5,192 bases of DNA from Chloroflexota bacterium (GTDB lineage: Bacteria > Chloroflexota > Dehalococcoidia > Lucifugimonadales > JADFKI01), in the NCBI GenBank assembly GCA_009838595.1, contig VXRI01000102.1, positions 1-5,192 of the forward strand, read 5' to 3'. The notes under the pieces are model-generated. The model had not been told where the DNA came from. It did not search any database and was given only the letters and a program-made list of their open reading frames with translations. The first letter of the stretch is position 1; every line of letters begins with the position of its first letter. The translations under genes and the position numbers were made by a program. Shown one piece after another: positions 1 through 5,192 of the stretch.

Positions 1-480
1 CGCCTGCGCCAAGCCGACGCGCTGCTTGTACCCCTTGGAGAGCTGACCGATTGGACGCATATAGACATCCTGCAAGCCTGTCTCTTCGATCGTCTGTGCG
101 ATGTTCTCGCGCCTGCCCTGCTTGGTCAGCCCGCGCAAGTCCGCGACAAAATCGAGGTACTCACTGACGAGCAGGTCCGCGTACACGGGATTGTTTTCGG
201 GCAGATAACCGATGCGTTCGCGCGTGGCTATGTCGTGGTCTTTCGTGTCAAGACCGTCGATGTTAATGCCGCCGACATCGGGCGTGTAAAATGAAGTGAG
301 CATGCGCATCGTGGTCGTCTTGCCCGAACCATTTGGTCCCAGGAAACCTACGACTTCGCCTTTCTTGACGCTGAAGGTTAGGTCGTTCACCGCCGCAAGT
401 TCGCCGAAGAACTTGGACACGCCGCTGACTTCGATGCTCACATCGGCGCTATTCGCCTGAACTTGTCCTGCTGTAGCCAT
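1..480 (-). CDS. ABC transporter ATP-binding protein, N-terminal 160 residues (gene runs off the left edge)
   Basis: This is the nucleotide-binding subunit of an ABC transporter, expected to hydrolyse ATP at the inner face of the membrane and drive a separate permease. Residues 48-56 are a perfect Walker A (GPNGSGKTT). The stretch at residues 90-100 (IGYLPENNPVY) is the Q-loop region, with Glu95 where many ABC ATPases have Gln. The signature motif at 147-151 reads LSKGY and is followed by KQRVGLAQA. The LPE form of the Q-loop and the LSKGY signature are typical of ABC-2-type ATPases (the GldA/NatA/CcmA-like group), which usually pair with a multi-span permease encoded just downstream. That position lies beyond the window. 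Walker B, the H-loop and the C-terminus are missing because the sequence ends. The ATG at 478-480 is the only candidate start, because an in-frame stop lies four codons upstream. Its Shine-Dalgarno is weak. The substrate cannot be inferred. Confidence 0.95.
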   Translation of the reverse strand, partial: MATAGQVQANSADVSIEVSGVSKFFGELAAVNDLTFSVKKGEVVGFLGPNGSGKTTTMRMLTSFYTPDVGGINIDGLDTKDHDIATRERIGYLPENNPVYADLLVSEYLDFVADLRGLTKQGRRENIAQTIEETGLQDVYMRPIGQLSKGYKQRVGLAQA

Positions 481-563
481 AGTCCGATTTTCTCACAGAA
501 AGATATTTTGCGCTGCCCTCTATCCAAATTGCGGACGCGCACACCTATGCATGCATGTATTAA

Positions 564-593
564 ATTATAGTGGGAAATCAATGGATGGTTCAA
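564..593 (-). promoter_or_regulatory. Sigma70-like promoter of the ABC ATPase gene
   Basis: On the minus strand a perfect TATAAT -10 box (564-569) follows TTGAAC (588-593, four of six matches to TTGACA) after an 18-nt spacer. Transcription would start near 557, giving a leader of about 77 nt before the ATG at 480. The 10-bp palindrome ATGCATGCAT (547-556) lies right at the predicted start and could be an operator, though it may be chance. The position upstream of the only gene oriented this way supports the call. Confidence 0.6.
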
Positions 594-710
594 GACGATT
601 ATGGAACGGGGAGGCGTAGAGCAATGTAATCTTGATAAGCATGAAACGTCTCCTTCTCTGCGCTGTCATTCTAACGGCGCAAGAGAATTGCGGTCAATTG
701 CACTGTAAAA

Positions 711-947
711 CTACAAGTGCCAGAAATCAGACAACCAAAGGCGTATGAGCGTCAAGCCACCAATTGCCACAGTTTGCCACAGTAAGTATCCTGCCAGCGC
801 TGCCACTACTACAAGCCAACGATTATCGACAGGCAACCACTGCATCATCCGGCGTCGGCGTACTATCCAGAACGAACGGATATGGGTTGAAACTCGTCCG
901 ACGCATATCCGCTTATCTCTGTATCGGCTTACCCCTCTATCACGCAT
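711..947 (-). CDS. Doubtful small hypothetical protein with one hydrophobic segment
   Basis: I do not recognise this 78-codon frame. Its C-terminal half contains a strongly hydrophobic stretch of about 28 residues (residues 44-71, rich in Val, Leu, Ala and Trp) that would form a transmembrane helix. The N-terminal half is arginine-rich and looks like translated non-coding DNA. If real, translation might instead begin at the paired ATG codons at 843-848, giving a membrane peptide of about 45 residues. Against it, neither start has a convincing Shine-Dalgarno sequence, there is no clear promoter, and a 10-bp tandem duplication, which is not a multiple of three, falls inside the hydrophobic part. 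It is the best of the frames in this intergenic region but may not be a gene. Confidence 0.2.
   Translation of the reverse strand: MRDRGVSRYRDKRICVGRVSTHIRSFWIVRRRRMMQWLPVDNRWLVVVAALAGYLLWQTVAIGGLTLIRLWLSDFWHL
764..783. repeat. Perfect 10-bp tandem duplication
   Basis: The unit TTGCCACAGT occurs twice head to tail (764-773 and 774-783) with no mismatch. Because the unit is not a multiple of three, gaining or losing a copy would shift any reading frame crossing it. This argues for weak coding constraint here. It looks like a simple slippage or local duplication event; no function is implied. Confidence 0.7.
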
Positions 948-1247
948 ATATGGACTTCAACGCGGCTTCAAATCGAGTCGCATCCTCGCGTATGGACAGT
1001 CTCTCAATACCCATAAGAGTTCAGAGTTGCCATCCTCAGTTGACGGTACTTTGCCGCTTCTATGCGCCGCGAGACGCGCTCTCAAATTTCCGGTATGCCC
1101 TACATAGTGCCGCCAGGCGGTTTGTGGAACATACACAAAGAACTATCTGGTCTTATTTCTGCATTGCCCGCAATCTGTCCTGACAGGCGTTCATGGTAGT
1201 GCCAGCGCATTCTCTGTCGTCGGTGCCAACGGCAACAGTGAATATAA

Positions 1248-1270
1248 CGGCCGCACTGGCTGTCCGGCCG
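1248..1270. repeat. GC-rich inverted repeat (hairpin) in the intergenic region
   Basis: Two copies of CGGCCG (1248-1253 and 1265-1270) can pair as a 6-bp stem around an 11-nt loop. The right arm is also part of the 8-bp palindrome CCGGCCGG (1264-1271). No T-tract follows on either strand, so it is not a typical intrinsic terminator. It lies just beyond the better groEL terminator and could be a backup structure or chance. Confidence 0.35.
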
Positions 1271-1300
1271 GCGCAAGGCAGCAAGCAATTACCCCCTCAA

Positions 1301-1332
1301 CAGAAAAGGGCAGGCACAAGACCTGCCCCTAC
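1301..1332 (-). terminator. Intrinsic terminator of groEL (hairpin plus T-tract)
   Basis: About 20 nt downstream of the groEL stop codon the minus strand carries GGGCAGG (1322-1328), a 7-nt loop (1315-1321) and CCTGCCC (1308-1314). This is a perfect 7-bp GC-rich stem, immediately followed by TTTT (1304-1307). A hairpin followed at once by a short T run, placed just after a stop codon, is the standard form of a rho-independent terminator. The T-tract is only four long, so efficiency may be moderate. The same sequence also resembles a short dispersed palindromic repeat seen between genes in environmental bacterial genomes (recollection, not searched). Confidence 0.65.
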
Positions 1333-1351
1333 TCATGCCTAACAGGTGTAT

Positions 1352-2953
1352 TTAGTCGTCGTAGGGCGCAGGCAACTTCGGTGGGTTCAGCTCGGTGATG
1401 AGCGATTCGGTGGTGAGGATCATTCCCGCAACGCTCGCCGCGTTCTCTAGCGCTGACCTGACGACCTTCGTCGGGTCAACGATGCCAAGTTCGAACATGC
1501 TGCCGAATACTCCGTTTTCCGCGTCGAAGCCGTAGTCGCCCTCGCCGCTGCGCACATCGTCTAACACGACAACGCCGCTGTATCCGGCGTTGTCCGAAAT
1601 CAGCGTGAGCGGCGCTTCGGTGGCGGCAAATGTGATGTCCGCGCCGGTTCGCACATCGCCTTCCGCGTCGATTTCGCTGCGTCCTGTCTGCGACGCGCGG
1701 AGCAGTGTAGTGCCGCCGCCGGGCACAATGCCTTCTTCCATAGCGGCGCGAGTTGCCGATAGTGCGTCTTGCAGACGGTCGCGCTTCTCGCGCAGCTCGA
1801 TCTCGGTCGCCGCGCCAACCTTCAGAATGGCGACGCCGCCAGAGAGCTTGGCTGCTCGCTCTTCAAGCTTCTCGCGGTCATAGTCGGATGTGGTTTCCAA
1901 TGCCTGCTGTCGAATCTGGTGGATGCGCGCCTCGATGTCCTGTGGATTCCCCGTGCCTTCAACGAATGTCGTATCGTCCTTCGTGGCGATGACCCTACGG
2001 CAGCGGCCGAGGTCTTCAATCGTGGCGGAGTCCAGGCTGCGACCGATTTCGGCGCTGATGACATTCGCGCCGAACAATATCGCCATGTCGTCGAGAATCG
2101 CCTTGCGCCGCTCACCGAAACCGGGTGCCTTCACAGCGAGCGCGTTGAGATTGCCGCGCAGCTTATTGACAACCAACGTCGCGAGCGCTTCACCATCGAC
2201 ATCCTCAGCAATGATGACTATGTTGCGGCTGACGGCGCTCATCTGCTCAAGCAACGGAAGAACGTCGGAAATCGAAGAAATCTTCTCGGATGTAAGCAGG
2301 ATGTACGGCTCGTCGATTTCAGTCGCCAACTTGTCCTGGTCGGTTACAAAGTACGGTGAGAGATAGCCGCGGTCGATGTCCATGCCCTCAACATACTCGG
2401 TCTCGTAACCCATCGTGCGCGACTCTTCGACGGTGATGGTGCCCTGCGCGCCGACCTTGTTCAGCACATCGGCGATAAGCGTGCCCATCTCGTCTTCGTG
2501 CGCCGCGAGCACCGCAATCTGCCGTATCTGTTCGTAGCCGGACACAGGCACGGACATATTCGCTATCTCAGATTTCATCAGCTCGACGGCACGGTCGATG
2601 CCCGTCTTGAGAGCCATCGGGTTCGCGCCGGCTGCCATGTTCTTGAAGCCCTGCTGAATGATGCTTTGCGCGAGAATGGTCGAAGTCGTAGTGCCGTCGC
2701 CTACCACGTCGTTAGTCTGGCTGGCGGCGACCTTGACTAGCTGCGCGCCCATATTCTCGAACGGCTCTTCAAGCTCTATTTCCTTGGCGATGGTAACGCC
2801 GTCGCTGCAAATCTGCGGCGGACCAAACTCTTGATCAAGCACCACGTTGCGACCGCTCGGTCCCAGTGTGGAGCCGACCGCTCTCGCCAGCGTGCCTATT
2901 CCATTGAGCAGCTGCCCCCATGCTTCTTCTCGATCTCGAAACTGCTTCGCCAT
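1352..2953 (-). CDS. groEL: Group I chaperonin GroEL (60 kDa chaperonin), orphan copy without GGM tail
   Basis: This cytoplasmic protein-folding chaperonin forms double rings that enclose unfolded proteins with a GroES lid, driven by ATP. The 533-residue product aligns end to end with E. coli GroEL (548). The ATP site is intact: LGPSGRN at 30-36, Asp51 (E. coli Asp52), GDGTTT at 85-90 with Asp86 (Asp87), Asp396 (Asp398) and PGGG at 411-414. The apical domain is well conserved, including the DVLPLLE helix near 230-236, AEDVDGEAL at 249-257 and the APGFGERRK stretch near 276-284, so substrate and GroES binding look preserved. Differences from E. coli include Ser50 for Lys51 and an acidic end (PAPYDD) in place of the Gly-Gly-Met repeats. 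The ATG at 2951-2953 is supported by AAGAGGTG (2960-2967), 6 nt upstream. No groES adjoins it, and no CIRCE element is visible in the leader. It has its own promoter and terminator, so it is likely monocistronic. A second groESL locus elsewhere in the genome is probable. Confidence 0.97.
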   Translation of the reverse strand: MAKQFRDREEAWGQLLNGIGTLARAVGSTLGPSGRNVVLDQEFGPPQICSDGVTIAKEIELEEPFENMGAQLVKVAASQTNDVVGDGTTTSTILAQSIIQQGFKNMAAGANPMALKTGIDRAVELMKSEIANMSVPVSGYEQIRQIAVLAAHEDEMGTLIADVLNKVGAQGTITVEESRTMGYETEYVEGMDIDRGYLSPYFVTDQDKLATEIDEPYILLTSEKISSISDVLPLLEQMSAVSRNIVIIAEDVDGEALATLVVNKLRGNLNALAVKAPGFGERRKAILDDMAILFGANVISAEIGRSLDSATIEDLGRCRRVIATKDDTTFVEGTGNPQDIEARIHQIRQQALETTSDYDREKLEERAAKLSGGVAILKVGAATEIELREKRDRLQDALSATRAAMEEGIVPGGGTTLLRASQTGRSEIDAEGDVRTGADITFAATEAPLTLISDNAGYSGVVVLDDVRSGEGDYGFDAENGVFGSMFELGIVDPTKVVRSALENAASVAGMILTTESLITELNPPKLPAPYDD

Positions 2954-3012
2954 CTATGACACCTCTTCACTGGATGTGTTGCGGAACTATGAACCAAATA
3001 TCATCTATTGCA

Positions 3013-3042
3013 ATTATACAAGGCGTTGCTATTCGCTGCCAA
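3013..3042 (-). promoter_or_regulatory. Strong sigma70-like promoter of groEL
   Basis: On the minus strand TTGGCA (3037-3042, five of six matches to consensus) and a perfect TATAAT (3013-3018) are separated by 18 nt. Predicted transcription starts near 3006, leaving a leader of about 50 nt before the groEL ATG, with AAGAGGTG (2960-2967) as its ribosome binding site. The HrcA operator CIRCE (TTAGCACTC-N9-GAGTGCTAA) is absent from the leader and promoter. Control by HrcA is therefore not supported, and vegetative expression is the simpler reading. Confidence 0.75.
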
Positions 3043-3120
3043 CAGAAATCGGAAACGGCGCGCTGGCGCGTTATCTTGCTTATCTTAGTATGTCGCTTCA
3101 GGTTCTTCGATGTAGATTTT

Positions 3121-3987
3121 CTACTGATGCACGGCATTTCCGGCTCCTCCACCTGCGGCAATCGCCTCGCCTGTTATCGCGCCAGCCTTGGGTGATGCAA
3201 TGAACGCCGCGACATAAGCGACTTCCGATGCGTCGATGATGCGGCCAACGGCGATGCCGGAAGCCACTTGCGCTTCCACTTCAGCGCGCGTCGTGCCTTC
3301 GCGCTGAGCTTGCGCCTCGTACATGGGGGCTGACCTCTCAGTTATCGTGGTGCCCGGATGTATGACATTTACGGTTATACCAAACTGCCCAAGTTCCGCG
3401 GACATTGTCTTCGTCATGTGCACCAGCGACAGGTTACGCAGACCGCTGTAAGTGCCTGCGTTTCGCGCCGCCAATCCGCCGATGTTGATGATGCGCCCCC
3501 AGCCATTGCGCTGCATGTGCGGCGCGACAGCCTTCGCGCAGCGCAGATAGCCGACAACCTTAGTGTTGATGTCGGTAAGCAGATCGTCGGTGTTGGCATA
3601 CTCTAATCCACCGCCTACCAGGCCGCCCGGGGCCGCCGCATTGTTGACGAGGATGTCAACGCCGCCAAAGTGCTGTGTGGCTATATTCAGCATGTTTTCG
3701 ACTTCTGAATCCTTGGTTGTGTCTGCGCGAACAGAGTATAGACTTCGCTCACTATCTACCAAGTCGTAACGGCGAGCGCTACGTCCAGGCCCAATCGGTT
3801 GAGTGTTGCCTACTCTACTTCCCATAGCAACCGCAATGTCTTGAGCCGTGGCATTCAAGTCGTCCAGATTGCGGGAGGTTATTAGAATGTCAACGCCTTC
3901 TTTGGCAAGCTCGAATGCAATCGCCTTGCCTATGCCGCGGCTGCCGCCAGTAATAAGTGCCTTCTTGCCGACGAGTTCCAAATCCAT
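3121..3987 (-). CDS. Short-chain dehydrogenase/reductase (SDR) family protein with non-canonical catalytic residues
   Basis: The 288-residue product has the SDR Rossmann fold. The cofactor motif TGGSRGIG sits at 13-20, followed by Arg39 after the second strand, which hints at NADP(H) preference. DILVNNAA is at 111-118 and the structural Asn at 141. The active-site region departs from the classical Ser-Tyr-Lys pattern: Gly171 replaces the usual Ser (NIGG instead of NISS/NIGS), Tyr180 is kept, and Arg184 replaces Lys in YxxxK (YSGLR). The segment GLAARNAGTYSGLRN followed by an HPG motif matches my recollection of a divergent SDR subfamily often annotated as 3-oxoacyl-ACP reductase, so this pattern may be inherited rather than damage. 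Residues of about 58-85 form an apparent insertion between the beta-3 region and RADTT. The ATG at 3985-3987 has AGGAG (3994-3998), 6 nt upstream. No promoter is evident in the gap before it, so co-transcription with the upstream hydrolase is likely. The substrate is unknown, and oxidoreductase activity is uncertain. Confidence 0.9.
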   Translation of the reverse strand: MDLELVGKKALITGGSRGIGKAIAFELAKEGVDILITSRNLDDLNATAQDIAVAMGSRVGNTQPIGPGRSARRYDLVDSERSLYSVRADTTKDSEVENMLNIATQHFGGVDILVNNAAAPGGLVGGGLEYANTDDLLTDINTKVVGYLRCAKAVAPHMQRNGWGRIINIGGLAARNAGTYSGLRNLSLVHMTKTMSAELGQFGITVNVIHPGTTITERSAPMYEAQAQREGTTRAEVEAQVASGIAVGRIIDASEVAYVAAFIASPKAGAITGEAIAAGGGAGNAVHQ

Positions 3988-4015
3988 AGTTCTCTCCTCT
4001 GTCGTTCAAATTGCC

Positions 4016-4036
4016 CCTTCCCTTGACAAGGGAAGG
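4016..4036. repeat. Perfect 10-bp inverted repeat between hydrolase and SDR genes
   Basis: CCTTCCCTTG (4016-4025) and CAAGGGAAGG (4027-4036) are exact reverse complements around a single A at 4026. The palindrome is followed on the plus strand by a G-rich stretch, TTAGGATGAGGATGGTGG. The form resembles REP-like repeats scattered between genes in several environmental bacterial lineages (recollection, not searched). On the minus strand it would form a hairpin after the hydrolase stop, but only AATTT occurs a few bases beyond the stem. It is therefore a weak terminator candidate and may attenuate rather than stop read-through into the SDR. Confidence 0.7.
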
Positions 4037-4096
4037 TTAGGATGAGGATGGTGGAATCTTTTACATCGTGCCATCTGCCCAGCCCATTGGCATTCG

Positions 4097-5131
4097 TCAT
4101 AGATATTCGTCGAAGAAGTCGAACGCTTTGTTTGCGGCGAAGGCGTGTCCGCCGGGGTGAATGTCCGCCCAGAGATTTTCAGGCGCACCCGCCGCAGCAT
4201 AAATCGGCTTGACGCCCTCGTAGCCCTTCAATAAATCTTCAATCGGAAATGTCGTGTCATGGACGCCCATCTCAAGCATGAGTGGGCGAGGCGCGATGAG
4301 TCCGGCGATGTCGTGCGTGTCCAAATATCGATAGATTTCCGGTACGATTTGCGACCCGCAGAAGTCCGCATCAGCGATGCCGAAGCCCGCCCACGGGTTG
4401 ACATAGCCCATAATGTCCGCCGCCTTGATTCTCGGCTCGATTGCCGCTGTGAAGGTAGTCATCGTACCGCCCTGCGACAGTCCCATCATGCCAATTCTTT
4501 CAGGATCGACTTCCGGCCTACTTTGCAAGTAGTCTATGCAGCGCATCATATCCCAAATGTTTAGCGTCAGCGTGTACACGCCCATAATCGCGCCGCGTAC
4601 GAAGTTGACATTGCATCTATCACGGCCGGGATATGGATCCGCGCCGTCCGCGCGCTCGCCGAAGCAGCGCAGGTCAGGGCTGATGGTGAGATAGCCTCTG
4701 CGCACCATCTGCTCGGCGTAGTTATAGTTGTGCCGCGCCATATTTTCGCGCAGTGGGGCGGACGATCCGTTGCCCGCGACAGGCTCTTTACCAAATGGCC
4801 CATGACCATGACTGCAAAGTATCGCCGGCGCGCTACCATCGCGCGGCATGCCGGCAGGTTTCAGCAGCGCGCACGGAACAGACATGTGCTCTTCCGAATC
4901 AAAGACTACACGCTCGCGAACAATGCCGTCTTCTTCGACTGAGTAGATGACCTCCGCCGCAAGATTAACCGGATCAGGAAAGTCTCCCAGCAGTTCAAGC
5001 AACTTTGCCTGCGCGACGGTGCGCCACTCCAGCCAATCAGTCAGCGTTTCGCCACGAAACGACATTCGCGGCGTCCAAAACTCGGCGCGGCGATTGAAGT
5101 AACCGATCATGGAAAAATTGCGGCGCGCCAA
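4097..5131 (-). CDS. Alpha/beta hydrolase of the acetyl xylan esterase / dienelactone hydrolase type
   Basis: This predicted serine hydrolase would act on an ester, lactone or similar bond. The 344-residue product has a complete catalytic triad: nucleophile Ser219 in the elbow GLSQGG (217-222), acid Asp292 in GVHDTTFP, and His329 in HPGGHAF near the C-terminus. CSHGHG at 106-111 is the expected oxyanion-hole strand. The N-terminal 75 residues (Trp- and Arg-rich, with a DWLEWR segment) precede the core as in the Abhydrolase_7/AXE1-like families. The long segment at 113-190 between strands, with Asn and Arg clusters, would shape the substrate pocket. There is no signal peptide or membrane segment, so it is probably cytoplasmic. 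Translation starts at TTG (5129-5131) with AGGAG 6 nt upstream; the first in-frame ATG (5108-5110) has no ribosome binding site. The SDR gene follows after 109 nt, suggesting a small catabolic or modifying unit. The specific substrate cannot be inferred. Confidence 0.93.
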   Translation of the reverse strand: MARRNFSMIGYFNRRAEFWTPRMSFRGETLTDWLEWRTVAQAKLLELLGDFPDPVNLAAEVIYSVEEDGIVRERVVFDSEEHMSVPCALLKPAGMPRDGSAPAILCSHGHGPFGKEPVAGNGSSAPLRENMARHNYNYAEQMVRRGYLTISPDLRCFGERADGADPYPGRDRCNVNFVRGAIMGVYTLTLNIWDMMRCIDYLQSRPEVDPERIGMMGLSQGGTMTTFTAAIEPRIKAADIMGYVNPWAGFGIADADFCGSQIVPEIYRYLDTHDIAGLIAPRPLMLEMGVHDTTFPIEDLLKGYEGVKPIYAAAGAPENLWADIHPGGHAFAANKAFDFFDEYL

Positions 5132-5142
5132 TGTGAACTCCT
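5129..5142 (-). promoter_or_regulatory. Shine-Dalgarno and TTG start codon of the hydrolase gene
   Basis: AGGAG (5138-5142, minus strand) lies 6 nt before a TTG codon (5129-5131). The downstream ATG at 5108-5110 is preceded by a T- and C-rich stretch with no purine-rich site. The TTG is therefore the preferred initiation codon and adds seven residues (MARRNFS) before the internal Met. Confidence 0.75.
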
Positions 5143-5175
5143 ATCAGCAAGAAATCAGCCCTTAGACGCGCGCAA

Positions 5176-5186
5176 ATCATATCATA
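5176..5186 (-). promoter_or_regulatory. Candidate -10 box(es) upstream of the hydrolase gene
   Basis: Two overlapping TATGAT hexamers (5176-5181 and 5181-5186 on the minus strand; five of six matches to TATAAT) lie about 45-50 nt upstream of the TTG start. The corresponding -35 box would fall beyond the right edge of the window, so the promoter cannot be confirmed. Confidence 0.3.
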
Positions 5187-5192
5187 TTAAAG

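Larger units (their letters stand above)
594..1300. other. Gene-poor intergenic region between the groEL terminator and the ABC gene promoter
   Basis: About 700 bases hold no gene that can be supported well. Reading frames on both strands are short, lack good ribosome binding sites and resemble no family I recognise. No tRNA-like T-arm, rRNA stretch, CRISPR repeat, transposase remnant or terminal inverted repeat was found by eye. The content that can be pointed to is a 10-bp tandem duplication, a doubtful membrane-peptide frame and a GC-rich hairpin, each listed separately. The region could hold a small RNA or decayed gene, but nothing in it demonstrates either. Confidence 0.6.

Noticed and set aside
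948..1000. Possible tRNA T-arm around the TTCAAAT stretch (967-973)
   Set aside because: The flanking 5-base arms do not pair, and no matching anticodon arm or acceptor stem is present.
745..1183. Two overlapping plus-strand frames of 120 and 139 codons in the intergenic region
   Set aside because: No ribosome binding site, no recognisable motif and a residue composition typical of translated non-coding DNA (rich in Arg, Ser and Cys).
1100..1288. Minus-strand frame of 62 codons
   Set aside because: Rich in Arg, Cys and His with no domain, no good start context, and it overlaps a hairpin downstream of the groEL terminator.
1590..2740. Several plus-strand open frames of 80-196 codons opposite groEL
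   Set aside because: They are antisense shadows of the confidently identified groEL, with no recognisable domains or ribosome binding sites.
3059..3070. GC-rich hairpin CGCGCTGGCGCG as a terminator for the SDR gene
   Set aside because: The stem is only 4-5 bp with a 2-4 nt loop and is followed by just three T residues a few bases away. It lies close upstream of the groEL promoter and is too weak to call.
2954..3120. CIRCE heat-shock operator upstream of groEL
   Set aside because: Looked for TTAGCACTC with a paired GAGTGCTAA and found neither half.
1..5192. CRISPR array, insertion sequence, prophage or toxin-antitoxin system
   Set aside because: No regularly spaced repeats, transposase or integrase motifs, terminal inverted repeats with target duplications, or paired small genes were seen.

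Overview
The window most likely comes from an uncultured, free-living or host-associated bacterium of the Chloroflexota (Dehalococcoidia/SAR202-like). This is inferred from the Chloroflexus-like chaperonin sequence, the esterase-like hydrolase and SDR pair, and short palindromic intergenic repeats. No rRNA, tRNA or other marker is present to fix the taxon. Base composition is moderately GC-rich. Every convincing gene lies on the minus strand.

Read in the direction of transcription (right to left), the layout has three parts. Positions 5192-3121 hold a putative two-gene unit: an alpha/beta hydrolase of the acetyl-xylan-esterase/dienelactone-hydrolase type with a TTG start, then a short-chain dehydrogenase/reductase (SDR) with a non-canonical active site. 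A perfect 10-bp inverted repeat lies in the 109-nt gap between them. Positions 3120-1300 hold a monocistronic group I chaperonin (GroEL) gene with its own strong sigma70-like promoter, a good Shine-Dalgarno sequence and a hairpin plus T-tract terminator. No groES is adjacent. Positions 1300-481 are gene-poor, with one doubtful small membrane-protein frame, a 10-bp tandem duplication and a GC-rich hairpin. Positions 593-1 carry the promoter and first 160 codons of an ABC transporter ATPase that runs off the left edge.

The hydrolase and SDR may act together, with ester or lactone cleavage followed by a redox step, but neither substrate can be read from the sequence. GroEL and the ABC ATPase look independently transcribed.

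No CRISPR array, transposon, prophage or defence system is visible. The points most worth a second look are: the SDR, which lacks two of the usual catalytic residues and carries an apparent insertion; the orphan GroEL without a GGM tail; and the intergenic palindrome.
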